A program made the translations under genes and the position numbers. 64,000 nt of DNA. Origin: Microcebus murinus. Its lineage: Eukaryota > Chordata > Mammalia > Primates > Cheirogaleidae. The DNA lies in contig NC_134116.1 in assembly GCF_040939455.1 (NCBI RefSeq), forward strand, positions 46,949,400 to 47,013,399, read 5' to 3'. Each line of letters starts with the position of its first letter. Position 1 is the first letter of the stretch. Below, piece by piece: positions 22,400-35,330 of the stretch. The notes under the pieces are model-generated. The model was given only the letters and a program-made list of their open reading frames with translations, searched no databases and was not told where the DNA came from.

Positions 22400-22930
22400 C
22401 CATCTCTCTAAAATGGTGGAATTTGAGCTGACAATTTGAATAAGTGACAGAGTAAGATATGCAAATGTCAGCGATAGAACTGTCCAGGCAGAGGGCACAT
22501 GCAAGCACCCAGAGCAAAAAAAAAAAAAAAAAAAAAAAACTAACTTAAAGTCTTTAATGCTTTTAGGTCAAGAAGTTCCTTGGGAGTGAGGAGGAGTACC
22601 TGAGGAACTATGTGGCAATGATGAGACAGACCAGAGCCATATTATCTAGCTATATCAGCTGGATTAAGAAGCTTTCTGTAGATGAGAAATTTATCAGATT
22701 TTTGCTTTTACAATTATATTGTGGCTTCTCTGAGGAATATAGGAATAGAAATAGGGGACCAGTTTAGCAGGTTTTTTACTAATCCCAAAATGAAATAATG
22801 ATGCCTAGGCCTGGGAAACTGTTGAGATATTGAAAAGTGATTATGTTCAGAATACATTCTCCACGTTATTGCTAATAAGACTACATGAAAAATTGAGATA
22901 AGAGGTATGACTAAAAGAGGGGGCTGCAGT
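22400..22930. repeat. Old interspersed repeat with internal poly-A tract
   Basis: The phrases 'gtccaggcagagggcacatg', 'atgagacagaccagagcc' and 'ggaatagaaataggggaccag' match the widespread old repeat whose ends carry 'ttccaggcagagggaacagc'-like text, also present at 30620-31540, 34500-35330 and 57290-57560. An A run of about 23 bases sits at 22518-22540. It may be an expanded internal A-rich stretch, since no SINE body precedes it. Confidence 0.4.
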
Positions 22931-23389
22931 AAGACTAAAAATTTTGTAGAAGCATCCAAAAAAATAATAAGAAAAAAAAACAGAGAAATGTGTTTGGGGA
23001 TCACAGATGAAATAAAGAAATGTAAAGACATTGATTATTATCATATTAGTATTTTTGTCAAATATAGCGGCATAATAATTTACTTTAAGCTTTGCCTTTA
23101 TGAAAAGGATTTCCAAACTGACCTGAGTGCCAACAATGGACATCTGTGATCATTTAGGACAAAATAAACCTGTTAAATTCTGTATGTTGGAGTTAATCCA
23201 TCTTTCTGTTCTTTTTGATGTTTTCTTTTATTATTTTACTCTTTCAATATGCACCTCCAGCAGATTAAGCTTTTAGCTTTTAACTGCTTTAATTCCCACA
23301 TAAACTGGAAATTAGTCTCTGCTGAAATTATTTCTCACAGAGTTGTGTAATACATTATTTCCTAACACACATAACTTTAAAAGGATTAA
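22931..23389. other. AT-rich DNA
   Basis: No gene or repeat recognised. The 80- and 98-codon frames on opposite strands overlap each other and have no domain. Confidence 0.4.
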
Positions 23390-24330
23390 TTATCATTATG
23401 TCACCGATTATATGATGTTGCTGATGAGGTTTAGTGCAATTATTAAAAGAACCTAACTGCATGTCAAATGAGAAGATTAAAAGCTCATGACTATATGTGT
23501 TGGCGACTCTTTCTTTTTACTGCCTTCATTTAAAAGGAATAGTAAAATATTTCAACTTTTAGACAAGTTTTAAGTTAATCTTTTAATAGATGCTGAATTC
23601 AATGTAACTTCATTGACATGAGTTCAGGAGAAAATTTGGAATTTGTTTTAGTAGGGAATTACTTTTTATTTCATCATAGAAAATGTTCTAGAATACATGA
23701 TCATTGAGAATAAAAGTTTATTTAAATAGTTTTAATCTTTTTATTTCCAGTTGTCAGTGCTGTCAAACAAAAACTATTATGAATTCTATCACATTTAATA
23801 ATTTTGACATAATTAGCAATTTGATAAATCCATTTTAAAGGCTGTGAATGACTTGCCCCCACATCTATATTACGCTGCCATGTTGCTGTACTGCACAGTG
23901 AAACATGATGGACCTCTGCACTTTCAAAGCTACTTTATCATGTATGTTGACAATTATGTGCAACAAAGCAGAGTAGCAAACAATGACATAGAGTTCACAA
24001 ATGCTTATCACTGCAAACAAGACAGATTTTATGGCAACAAGCCCCTTAGAAGCCAAAGGAAACCATTTGAAGTGTCAAACATACGTATTGTTCAATAATG
24101 AAATATTCCTTTGCAATCACTTTATGTGAAAGAAACCCCTAGGAAGGCAACAATTTAAAAGGCAACCTATGTTATGGAGGAGTGAAGCTGCTTCGGCTGA
24201 GATATATATGACATTTTAGAGGATTTAATTGCAACTGAGAAGCATGAGTCTTGTAGATCACAATCTCCAAGTACTTCCATATTATGTGACCAGACCTCCT
24301 CCTAGGTCAAGCCAGGATAAAGCTGTATTT
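23390..24330. other. Unique complex DNA, possible conserved non-coding region
   Basis: Nearly one kilobase without transposon signatures. It contains homeodomain-like cores ('acataattagcaatttgata') and a compositionally balanced stretch at 23840-24100 open in both directions (84 codons plus, 63 codons minus). The plus frame has no known domain. Conserved enhancer-like DNA is one explanation, but no comparison was possible. Confidence 0.25.
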
Positions 24331-25013
24331 TCCATAGACAACTTTTCTTGCAGATTATCTCAGCAATATATCTTTGTTTCTGAATTTTTTATTTTTATTA
24401 AATTATGTGTTTTTAAAGCTGAATTCAAAGAATTCATTATTGATCACTTTCTGCTTCCTCAGGGGTGAGTTGGTATTCATTGTGTTGTACAGAAATGAAT
24501 TTGCACCTCAGTGAGGATTCACAGCTGGTTAGGTAGTCAGGCTAGGTTAAATGGATTTTGCCCCAGGGAAGAGAGAATAGAGTTATCACCCTGTTAAATC
24601 TGCCCCCCACTGTTTGAATCCCAACCTGAATCAGGGAACTAATAAGGGACAACTGGGAGTGTTTTAGAAACAACCTACTTAGATCCTTTTGTTGTATAGA
24701 CTTATAATTGCATTTAAAAACTCCATATCTTAGAATGTATTTCATATAACACAATTTTGACCATTATACTTTTCAATTAAAACCATATTTACAGACTTTT
24801 TTCCTTCCCTCATCCCACAATACTAACCTCAGTTGTCAATAGTGACATTTCTAATGAGTAAGAGCGTATATGTAAAGTTAATTTATCAATATAAATTCCC
24901 CAATAAGCATTATCTGCTTTTCCCATGTCAAATAAAAGCAAATCCAGACTTAGGTAAAAAGAGACTTGATTCAAAAGGATTATTTTGGAAAGAGGAGGGA
25001 GAATATTGCAATA
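24331..25013. other. Mixed DNA, no recognised gene
   Basis: AT-rich at both ends, with a GC-richer part around 24540-24660 that may be an old repeat but which I cannot name. Confidence 0.35.
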
Positions 25014-25382
25014 TAGTCATGTATCATGTATCATTTAAGTCATTAAGTCATGTATCATTTAAGTATGGGGATACATTGTGAGAAATATCTTGTTAGATGA
25101 TGTTGTCATTGTGCAAACAACATGAAGTGTACTGACACAAATCTAGATGATATACTACACACCTAGGCTATATGGGATAGCCTGTCCCTCCTAGGCTACA
25201 AACTTGTACAGCATGTTACTATACTGAATACTGTGGGCAACTGTAACACAGTAGTATTTGTGTATTAAACATATCTAAACATACAAAAGGTACAGTAAAA
25301 ATACAGTGTTATACTTTTATGAGACCACCTTCATATATGTGGTCTGTCCTTGATCAAAATATTGTCATGCAGGCCTGCTTCT
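25014..25382 (+). mobile_element. MER2-like DNA transposon (Tigger group)
   Basis: The interior matches the short non-autonomous element I recall as MER2: 'tactacacacctaggctata', 'ctaggctacaaacttgtaca', 'catgttactatactgaatac' and 'aaaggtacagtaaaaatac'. The left terminal repeat is partly duplicated ('gtcatgtatcatttaagt' appears twice, 25018-25060, once imperfectly), and the right end 'ttgtcatgcagg' is decayed. No coding capacity. Confidence 0.8.
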
Positions 25383-26236
25383 AGTGGAAGGGATGTTATT
25401 GCCATAGTGCACTCTTTGACCATGGCATCTGGAATTATCTCAAAATTTGAAGGGTTTTTCTTTCATAGAGAGGAGTAAACAAGCACAGAAAAAAAGAGTA
25501 TCAAACAATTGGTCAGGAGATGTCTTACTTTGTGTCTGTCTATTCTAGGATCATTGCAGAGGGGTTGTTTTATGTCCCATGTCCTGCATTGAGCATGGGC
25601 CAAAGTTCAGGGGCTTGAGGTGAAAAAGAGAAGCCTGACAAAAGTTTGCTCAAGTCATAATAGTGGGCATTTTTTTTTTCTGGTGGATCAATGGGGACAA
25701 CAGTTCAGATAATATTTACAAGGCCAAAAAAATAGGAATTTTGAGTGCCCATATCTGGCTTTATGATAACTAAACAAGATTGGGAATCATCCATTTGTTT
25801 TATTTACATGGGAAGAAGTAGTATTTTCAGTAAGCCATTTTCTAGAATACAAAAGCATGGAAAATTGTCTTAATAGTTGCTATATTCTAGGAGCTCAAGG
25901 CTTTATTAAAGTTTAACATTGTAACTCATCTCCTTAGTTTTTCATGTTTTCCAATCATAATCTTTTTGTCTCTTTTCTGATTCTATATTATAGTGTTTTA
26001 ATATAAGTTTCATGTTTAAGTAATGTAATTTGTCTATGTTTTCTGAAAATGTTTCTAGGAGCACTAGTAAAATACTAATATATTCTTCCAAACTTTTTCA
26101 AGTGTCCTCTTCTTCTTTGTCTCTCATTTCTATGTCAATTCTTTCACTTTGCTTACAGCAATGGTTTCTTCATTGTTTTCCCTGTCCCTCAATCCTTTTC
26201 ATGACATGCTTTCTATTAGAGATTGCTGACAAAAAA
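25383..26236. other. AT-rich DNA, no recognised gene
   Basis: No gene or named repeat. A moderately complex stretch at 25540-25650 may be an LTR remnant, but the evidence is too weak to call. Confidence 0.35.
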
Positions 26237-26845
26237 TGCTGAGGTTCATACATTTGGAGAGGAGAGCTTTATTTCTTATAAAGGGTTTCAGCCTGTATAA
26301 TGGCCACCCCACACGCTAGAAGGCATAGCTTCTGGGAGAGACTGAGAGCAGGCACTTTGAAAGAGGACTGGTGAGACAGTAATTTATGCTGAATGAGTCA
26401 GCTAAGTATACTTACTCAACCGGTTATAGGAGGAGCTATGAATTCTCATGAACTGGAGGGATGTGCACATGCATAATAAGCAAACATGCATGTTACATAT
26501 GTCTCATGTTCACTTAGGGGTGAAGACTTGACATTTAAATGCATTTAAATTAGGTTCCATACATCAAAAGGTAATGGTCTCTAATCAGGAAGGAATGCCA
26601 ATTAGTTGTTTTGTAAATCACCAAGGGGGAGCACCTCTTTAATCTTTCAAAAGGGCTGCTTTCTGTTTAACCCTTAAAAGAAAAAATCTAATGGTAGTTA
26701 ATGAGAGAGGGAGTATAACAACATTCCTATCTTCTTATGGCCCTGAATTCAGTTTTTAAGATATCTCTACTGGCCATTGACCAAGAGGAGGTTTATTCAG
26801 TAAGTTGGGATACTTAAGATTTTATTTTTATTTCTCAAGGTAAAA
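26237..26845 (-). mobile_element. Probable solitary LTR, class unassigned
   Basis: On the minus strand a polyadenylation-type 'AAGAAATAAAGCTC' lies about 40 bp before the end at 26237, where the element would end in CA. The interior phrases 'ggaggagctatgaattctca' and 'tgtgcacatgcataataagc' match a primate LTR I remember but cannot name. No internal retroviral genes are next to it. Confidence 0.45.
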
Positions 26846-26879
26846 AAAAATTAATATGTTTTTCCTTCTTACACACCAC

Positions 26880-27785
26880 TCAACATAGCACTTTTGACAC
26901 CAGATGTGTAGGGGTTATTTCCCACCACCAACCAAGTCTTTTATCCAACAGATACCAATAAGTGTCCTATAATTCAGTTCAATTCTGATACTGTCTACCT
27001 GGAGATAGCATCAGATCCTACAGGTTAAGAACTCAATCACGCAAGACTGCCCTCACTTTAGATGCCAGTTATAAGCTCTAGGTTGTGATCTGTTTTTCTG
27101 ACCAACTCATTATAATTGGGGTTCCTTGGATGCCATCCTTGAATTTGATTGATTTGCTAGGATGGCTCACATAACTCAGGGAAACACCAATGTTTACCAG
27201 TTTATGATAAAGGAAATTACAAAGGTTAGGCATAAACAAATAGAAGAGATGCATACGGCAAGGTATGTGGGAAGGCCATGCCTTCTCTGGTCATACCCCT
27301 CTCCAGGAACCTTTATGTGTTCAGCAATCTGGAACCTCCTTGAGTCTTGTTCAAAAGTTTGTATAGAGCTTAGTCTCCAGCCCCCCACACCCTACTTTCC
27401 AGCAATTGGTGGGTGAAGATGAAAGTTTCAATACTCTAGTCACATGATTGGTTCCTCTGGAAATCAGCCCCCATCCTGACACTATCCAGGAACCCATCAA
27501 AAGTCACTTAAATAGAAAAAAAGATGGTTCAATCACGCCCCAAAATCCAAAAGATGTAGAAGATCTCTGGAAGAAGCTCCTATCACACAGGATGGTGATT
27601 TACAAAGATCTTAGGAGCTCTATCTCTGGAATTAGAATGAAAGACCAAACATTAGAACAAAAGATTCTCCTAATGTCCCTATCTAGAAGGGTATTAGGAG
27701 TACTGAACTAGGAACTGGGGCAGAGACCACTTATATATTTTATATTATTAATATATCACAATATCACAGTTCCCAAGGTCAAAGT
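26880..27785. mobile_element. Probable LTR-like repeat, ERVL-type
   Basis: A 900-bp GC-moderate block that ends with 'aggaactggggcagagacca', an AT-rich tract and 'tatcacaatatcacag', which I associate with the 3' end of ERVL-type LTRs. Open frames of 84 and 87 codons within it match no retroviral protein. A family name and orientation need a database comparison. Confidence 0.4.
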
Positions 27786-27870
27786 TATGTTTCTAAAATG
27801 CAAAAGCTTCCATGTGATCTCATGTTCTAAAATGACCTAATGGCTCCTAGGTATGATAAAATCCAAATTC

Positions 27871-28214
<344 letters not shown>

Positions 28215-28224
28215 TTCCAAATTC

Positions 28225-28799
28225 TTTTAATCATATATTGACTCCTCTTGATGTGACTGGCACACTTTTCAGTCTCCTCTTTATTATTACTACCTACTTG
28301 AACTCTACATATCACCATAATGAAATATTCCAATGCATGGACAAGTCAAACTCTTCTGTTACTTTCGCATGTAGTAGTCACTTGCCCTACAGTGACTTCT
28401 TCTCTCATGCCAAATTCCTACGCTTCTATTAAAGTTGGCTTCACTTTTATCTCATTTGCAAAATTGTTTTTCTGAAAAATTAAATGATATTTAGAGATAT
28501 CTTCTTTTATTATTTTATTACACTCTGAGACACATCTTCATTAAATCAATCATCATACCATATTGTAATACCTCCAGCAAATTACAATTACCTCAGTCTC
28601 AAGCCATGTCTTCTTAATTTATTTCCATACCTTCATAGCATTGTTGATATATAACTTAAGATCAATAATATGGTTTTAAATGGAGGTAAATATAAGCTTC
28701 TCTTTAAAAATAGGCAAAAATAAAGGTCATCAAGAAGAAATATTTATTTTTTCACTGAATACCATACACTGATTTTTATAGCTTCCCTCAAAATAGCAT
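28225..28799. other. AT-rich DNA
   Basis: No gene or repeat recognised between the Alu and the next L1 fragment. Confidence 0.4.
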
Positions 28800-29125
28800 T
28801 TTTGGTTTTTTTTATTTTTTTATTTACTATGGATACATGGTATTTGTGTATATTAATATTTATGGAGTACATGTGATGTTTTGCTAACAGGCACACATTA
28901 TATAATAATCAAATCAAGGTAATTGGGTCATCCATCACCTCAAGCATTTATTATTTCTCTTTGTTAGGAACATTCCAATTCCACTCTTTTAATTATTTTA
29001 CACTACACAATCACTTATTATTTGTTGACTGTAGTCACCCTGTTGTGCTATCAAAGACAATTAATAGATATTATTCATTCAGTCTAACTATATTTTGCAC
29101 CCATTAACCATCCATTTTAAAATGC
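28800..29125 (-). mobile_element. L1 3' UTR fragment (L1MA/L1PB-like), antisense
   Basis: The plus strand shows 'atttatggagtacatgtgat', 'ggtcatccatcacctcaagc', 'tgttgactgtagtcaccctg' and 'ttgcacccattaaccatcc', the standard reverse-complement order of older primate L1 3' UTRs. T-rich tail at its left edge. It is truncated before ORF2. Confidence 0.9.
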
Positions 29126-30619
29126 AGAAACCAAAAGAACAATTGATCTTCATTATGTCCAACCAAGTTCTTTCTTTCTTTAAATTTATATTATCTACTT
29201 ACCTGAATATGGAGAATGTCTACAGAGAATACTCAAATTTGTAAAAAATACAATAAATTAACCTTAACTTTTTTTGTTGTTTTTTATTCTGTGCTAAATA
29301 CCATTTTTAATCCTTCTATTGACAATTCTATTAACTATTCCTTTAAATTTTTTGGTGTCTATATGGCCAAGTGCATTCCTAAAAGATGTTATGAAAACCT
29401 ATTAATAGATGCAGCAATTTGTATGTCTTTGACCAAGGAAGAATGATTCAGAAAGATCGGTGTCAAATCTTTCGAATGTCACAAAGGTCATAATTTTTTC
29501 AGGACTATATTATTGCAGTTTCTCTCCACAATATTAATTTTTTCAAATCCATGTTTCAAATAAATTGCTATTCTCCTTTGACCTGTGCATTATTTCATGT
29601 CATGTATAAATTATATTTTGCTCCTGAATTCTAGCAATTTATTTGTTATGTTAAAACAGCATACTGCTTAAGTAGGTTTTTGTGAAATTTATCTTATCAT
29701 TATGAAATTTCCTTTTGTAATGCAGATTCTAATCAACCTTTTCAATCATATACAAATTTGACAAAATATGCTTGTATTTAAGAAATATAATAAAAAATAA
29801 CAGGCCCTGATAATTAATAAGAAATCAAAAATAAAACTTTTTATATATAAGGCTATGTTGTATGATTCATATTAGTATCGGGAATGTAATATTTAATAAA
29901 TTGATGAATAGATGAAAATGTCTCATGGAAATAAGAGAAAAAACATAAAAAATATGTTTTCCTTTCCAAGGCATTATAGTTACGAAAAGTCAGTTTAATA
30001 TAATATGTATGTATCATGCTAATATTATGAGAAATAATTCAAGCCATGAAAACTTAAGTTTTCTCTTCATAACTTTTATCTTTAGGTCAAGAATAGTAAC
30101 TGATAGCATAAAAGAAGAGTATTTATTTCTTCTGTTCCTTATTTGTCTTATGTGGAAAATAGAGATAAATTGTCATTACATATATAATAAGCTACTAAAT
30201 TTCTTTAATGTTCTCTGATACTAAATATTAAATATGAATATATTTTTAAAAGTAGTAGTAGTATAACATGACTGCTTCCTGTATATATTTTGGAACTGGT
30301 CTAAAAATATATGCATGGTAATGAATAAGTTGTTTAGAAAGATGTAGTATGTTTTCAGACACAATAAACATGTTGACATTGTAAAAAGATGGAAGTAATT
30401 TTTATAAAAGAAAAGAAATGTTTTATCCTGTATTGGAAAGTAGTCAAAATTACAGAATGTGTTTTTTCATACTTGCAGTGTTACTTATTTTATTTTGTAT
30501 TTACTTTCAACACAAATTGGCAAGTTTGTTTGTTTTTTTTTTTTTCCTTTTGAGCAAGTCTGAATGACAGGTATATGAAACCGGTAGATATAAATTGCTT
30601 TTTAAAAAATAGCAGCATA
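29126..30619. other. AT-rich DNA, no recognised gene
   Basis: About 1.5 kb of AT-rich sequence with short T runs (30527-30545). Two open frames of 69-76 codons have no recognisable domain. Confidence 0.45.
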
Positions 30620-31540
30620 TGTGACACAAAAGATAAGAATAAATCAAGGAAGTACACCATTCATTTCTATTGTTGTATATCCAACATGCATTTATTTTGT
30701 GCCTGCTATATGCTGAGTAGTGTGCTGGGTGACAGGGGTAAAAATTGAATACTGTAAGGAATTATGCACACAAGTTATTAGCACTTAAATATGCTGCCCT
30801 ATTGGGAGATTGGAGAAAAGTTTCTCTGGAACTCAAGTTGTAAAGTTTTAGAAGGAGACAGCCATATAGAGAGGATAGAAAAATCATTCAGAATAGTGAG
30901 AACAGAATGTACAAACTCTTAATAATATGAAAAATCCTGATGCATGTTGGGAATTCAGTAGTTGCCTATTGCTAGGGTGTGGTATAGAGAAACAAGGCAA
31001 AATATAGCTAAGCACCAGATTGTAAGAACATAATTTGCTAAGTTATTCAAAAATTCTTCTAAAAGTTATTAGTGCATTTTAAGCAAAAATTCTCATAACT
31101 TAGCATTTAGAAGAACCACATTTTATTATTTAGAAGATAGACAAAAGACAAATAACTAGAGGAAGGGAGATACTTTAAAAAGCTATTATATTAATAATAA
31201 TATATGTTAGAAGTATTATGCACATGAAGTAATTGCTATACGTGGGAAGAAAAAGGGAAAGGATGTGGTAAAACCTATGGAAATTCGGTGATTGGTTAGA
31301 AGGCTGGTGATGGGAGAAAAAATCATACTTGTAATGGCTTTGAATTTTTCTGGAGCTGGTGACTGGGCAAATGAATATGTTATTCGCAAGGGCATAGAAC
31401 AAAGAAAGGGAAATAGGACATGAGAAATAGAGTGATTTTTAGATTGAAACACTTTTAAGACATGTAGGTGAAGATTACTCTTGGTCATACATAAGTGTAC
31501 CGTATTACTAGGGAAAGATATGATGAGTTGCATATTAGTA
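30620..31540. repeat. Old interspersed repeat, family unsure
   Basis: It starts with 'catttattttgtgcctgctatatgctgag', the diverged motif seen also near 1655 and 57300, and continues with 'gaatgtacaaactcttaata' and 'tttctggagctggtgactgg'. This layout is typical of one old mammalian LINE-like repeat. A pair of 75-105-codon minus-strand frames at 31175-31533 are by-products. Confidence 0.4.
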
Positions 31541-32440
31541 CTTTGAATTTAAGATGTAAAAAAATACACATTCATATTATAATTTTCAATAAACATGGCT
31601 GTAAAGAAAATATTAAGAACTTTTGAAAATTGTGTGAATTACATGTACTTTACCCATGAGAAAGAGCATAGATTAAAAAAAAGGAAAAAAAGACAAGGCT
31701 TAGGGTAAAAGATGTTAACAAAAACTAAAGAATTTTAGGCCAGTCATTGTAATTAGCAGCATAAGTATTCACATTTCCAATTAAATTTGGGGAAATGAGA
31801 GGTAATTATTACCTTTCATTTGACCTAGAAAGCCATAATTATTTTGAATCAAAAGTTCCATAGGGTATAATTTAACTATTATTTTGGTCAGTTGGTGCTT
31901 GAACTAAGTATTGAAAATGTCTCTAAAAAATTTAGTGCGTTAATGCCTTCTACACCTCAGAGTTATGGATGGAACTTGTAGAACTGAAAGTAATTTCTAA
32001 TGCCATTACCTTTAAAGAAGACACAGAATGCATAAAATATTTAAGTCAGGAAAATTTGTTTGTAAATAACTGGATACTTAAATACAGGCAGCTTAGATAA
32101 TGAGTCACAGCATATTTTACATAATATGAATTCTGCAGATAAGGCAACTTTTCAGATGTCAACTCTTTTATCCTCAGAAGCTTGACTCCATCCTCAGATT
32201 AATCTCTCTGAATTTAAGATGGCTGCAATAGCTTCAAGTTCTATGAATCCAAACAAAAACATGAAGAAAAGGGTGTTTCTTCTTTGTATATTTCTATCTT
32301 TTTATTCGAGATTTATTTCTTTGTCTGAAACTTACACAGCATCACCTTCCTGTGTCATTTTCCAGGTTTGCACCAATGCATACCATTAAACTCATCTTTA
32401 TCAAAGAGCAGTAGGCCTTGAACTGGAGATGGGAGGGACC
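31541..32440. other. AT-rich DNA, no recognised gene
   Basis: No gene or repeat recognised. The right part is a likely insertion site for the following Tigger1, but its left terminal repeat is missing. Confidence 0.4.
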
Positions 32441-34444
32441 AATATTTTGTTATGGCAATTCTCTCAATATTTCAAAATTTATTATTATCATATCTATTAT
32501 GGTGATCAGTCATCTTTGATGTTACTATTGTAATTGTTTTGGAGCACCACAAACTTTGCCCACATAAGATAGCGAACTTAATTGATAAATGTTGCCTGTT
32601 TTATGACTGCTCTACCAACATTTCAATATATGAATGCTCTACCAGTCATTGCCCCAGTTATCATCCTCTCTTCAGTCCTCCCTATTCCCTGAGACACAAA
32701 AATATTGAAATTAGATCAATTAATGACACTGAGTTGCAGCTAAGTCAAATGAAGAAATGCAAGTTTCTCATTTTAAATAAAAAGCTAGAAATGAGTAAGC
32801 TTAGCAAAGAAGACATGTCAAAACCTGAGGTAGGCCAAAAGGTAGGCCTCTGACACAAAACAAGTAGGCAAGTTGTGAATGCAGAGGAAAAGTTCTTGAA
32901 GGAAATTAAAAGGTATATGCTCCAAGGAACAGACAAATGATAAGAAAACAAACCTGCCTTATTGCTGATTGGAGAAAGTTCCAGTGGTCTAGCTAGAAGA
33001 GCAAATTAGGCACAATATTACCTTAAGCCAAGTCCTAATCCAGAGTAGGGCCCTAACTCTCTTAAATTCTATGAAGGCTAAGAGAGACAAGGAAGATATA
33101 GAAGAAAAGTTTGAAGCCAGAAGAGGTTGGTTCATGAGGTTTAAGAAAAGTAGTCATCTCCATAACATAAAAGTATAAGATTAAGCAGCAAGTGCTAAGG
33201 AAGAAGCTGCATCAGGTTATCAAGAAGATCTAGCTGAGAAAATTGATGAAGGCGGCCGTACCAAACAACATATTTTCAATGTAGTTGAAACATCTTTCTA
33301 TTGGAAGAAGAGAGCATCCAGAACTTTTATAGCTATAGCTGGAGAGGAGAAGTCAATGCCTGGATTCAAAGCTTCAAAGGCTGACTCTCTTGTTAGAGGC
33401 TAAGGAGGCTGTTGCCTTTAAGTTGAAGCCAATGCTCATTTATCATCCAAAAATTCTAAGAGCCTTAACAATTATGCTAAATGTTCTCCATCTGTGCTCT
33501 ATAAATGGAATAACAAAACCTGATGACAGCACATCTGTTTATAGCATGATTTACTGAATATTTTAAGCCCATTGGCTGACACCTCTTGCTCAGAACAAAA
33601 AAGATTCCTTTCAAAATACTGCTACTTATTAACAATGCACCTAGCCAAGCAAGAGCTCTTTTGTAAAAGTTCAAGAAGATTAATGTTGTTATTATGCCTG
33701 CTAACACAACATCCATTCTACAGCCCATGGATCAAGGAGTAATATTGCCTCCCAAGGCTTATCTTTAAGAAATATATTTTGTAAGTCTATAGCTGCTATA
33801 GACAGTGATTCTTCTGATGGATATAGGTAAAGTTAATTGAAAATTTTCTGGTAACAATTCACCATTACAGATGCTATTAAGAACATCTGTGATTCATAGA
33901 AGGAGATCAAAATATCAATATTAAAAAAGTGTAGAAGAAGTTAATTTCAGCTCTCAGGATGACTTTGACAGATTCAAGACATCAGTGGGCGGACTAACTG
34001 AAGATAAGTGAAGACAGCAAGAAAGCTAGAGATAAAAGGAAGAGTTGAAAGGAAGAGTTAATCAATGTGTTGAACTTCATTGTCATCTATTTTAAGAGGT
34101 TGGCACATTCAGTCCAAGTTTCAGTCAATAGCCATTAACATTGAGGCCAGACCTTTCACCAGCAAAAAGATGACAGTTGGCTGAAGGCTCAGATGATCAT
34201 TAGCTTATTTAGCAATAAAGTATTTATAAATTATTAATATGTACATTATCTTTAGACTATATTATTGTGCACATAATAGACTAGAGCATATGTCTTTAGA
34301 CTATATTATTGCACACATAATAGACTAGAGCATAACTTTTATATGCACTGGGAAACAAATAATTTGTGTGACTGACTTTATTGCAACAGCTACTTTATTG
34401 CAATGATCTGGAATCAAACCCACATTGTCTCCAAGGTATGCCTG
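32441..34444 (+). mobile_element. Tigger1 DNA transposon, long decayed copy
   Basis: About 2 kb of Tigger1, a pogo-like Tc1/mariner element whose intact copies encode a transposase with an N-terminal HTH and a DDE catalytic core. Signatures in order: 'atgttactattgtaattgtt', 'tattccctgagacacaaaaa', 'atgaagaaatgcaagtttct', 'cccatggatcaaggagtaat' and the right terminal repeat 'ctccaaggtatgcctg' followed by TA. The transposase frame is destroyed by stops and indels (longest surviving piece about 100 codons at 32539-32853). The left terminal repeat and roughly the first 200 bp are missing. A 44-bp tandem duplication lies near the right end. Confidence 0.93.
34249..34336. repeat. 44-bp tandem duplication in Tigger1 tail
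   Basis: Two adjacent copies beginning 'tctttagactatattattg' at 34249 and 34293, differing mainly where the first has 'gtgcacataa' and the second 'gcacacataa'. It is a local duplication private to this copy. Confidence 0.9.
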
Positions 34445-34499
34445 TATTGAACCTCTGATGAATGTTAAACACATAAGAGATGATGAAAAAGCAGTAATG

Positions 34500-35330
34500 A
34501 GGACATTTTCATTGAACATATATTTTAGAAGGGGTCTCAAAGGGTAACAAACAAGTGGACAAGAAAAATTAGTATTTGTTGTAATAATTTTTATCATGAT
34601 GAGAAATGGGATGATATAGAGAATAATAGGGAAATATATTCCTACTACAGATAGGGTGGCAAGGAAGTCAGTCTGAAGAAATCATATTTAATCTGAGATC
34701 TAAAGTGAGAGTGTAATGAAAGTGTAGGTGAAAGAACATTCAAGGACAAATAATGTCCAAAAACTCAAGAACCAAAATTTGTTGAAGAATTTCAAACGAA
34801 ATCTGTGTAACGAAAAGAGGAAGATTGGATCAGAATGAGAATGGTGAAATATGGAATTTTATTAAAAAAGCTTTTTAGAACAGAGTAAGGGGTTTTATTT
34901 TTAGTGCAATCGTAAGCTATTGAAGAGTTTTAGTATTAACGTGACGATATATTTTATATTTATGGTCACACTTGTTACATCACAATTTTTATAGTCAGTA
35001 AAGATGGAAGAAAAAGAAGTTTAGGCATCTTTAAAGAAGGTAGAATTAAGATGATGACACCTTGTCATCATCACATATTGACATGTGCAATAAAAGTAGA
35101 GTTGAGGAAAATGCAAAATTCAGATTTCTTTTGGAGGTAATATTGGCAGCGCTTGCTCTCAGATTATATGAGGTGGACCAAAAAGGGTACAAATAATGAC
35201 TATTTCCTAAGTTTTGACTTTAATAACTGAGAGGATTCTTATACCATATTTAAAAAGTGGAGAATTGCATTTAAGGCATAGCAAGTGTACAATTGTATCA
35301 ATATATTTATGCAAAGACCTTAAAGGTGTT
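34500..35330 (+). repeat. Old interspersed repeat, family unsure
   Basis: Phrases 'ggcaaggaagtcagtctgaa', 'aagaacattcaaggacaaat' and 'agcttttcagaacagagtaagg'-like text (34870-34890) fit the body of the same ancient repeat noted at 22400 and 57290. Heavily diverged. Confidence 0.35.

Noticed and set aside
22518..22540. Poly-A tract as a SINE or retrogene tail
   Set aside because: No SINE body or coding sequence precedes it; old repeat sequence lies on both sides.
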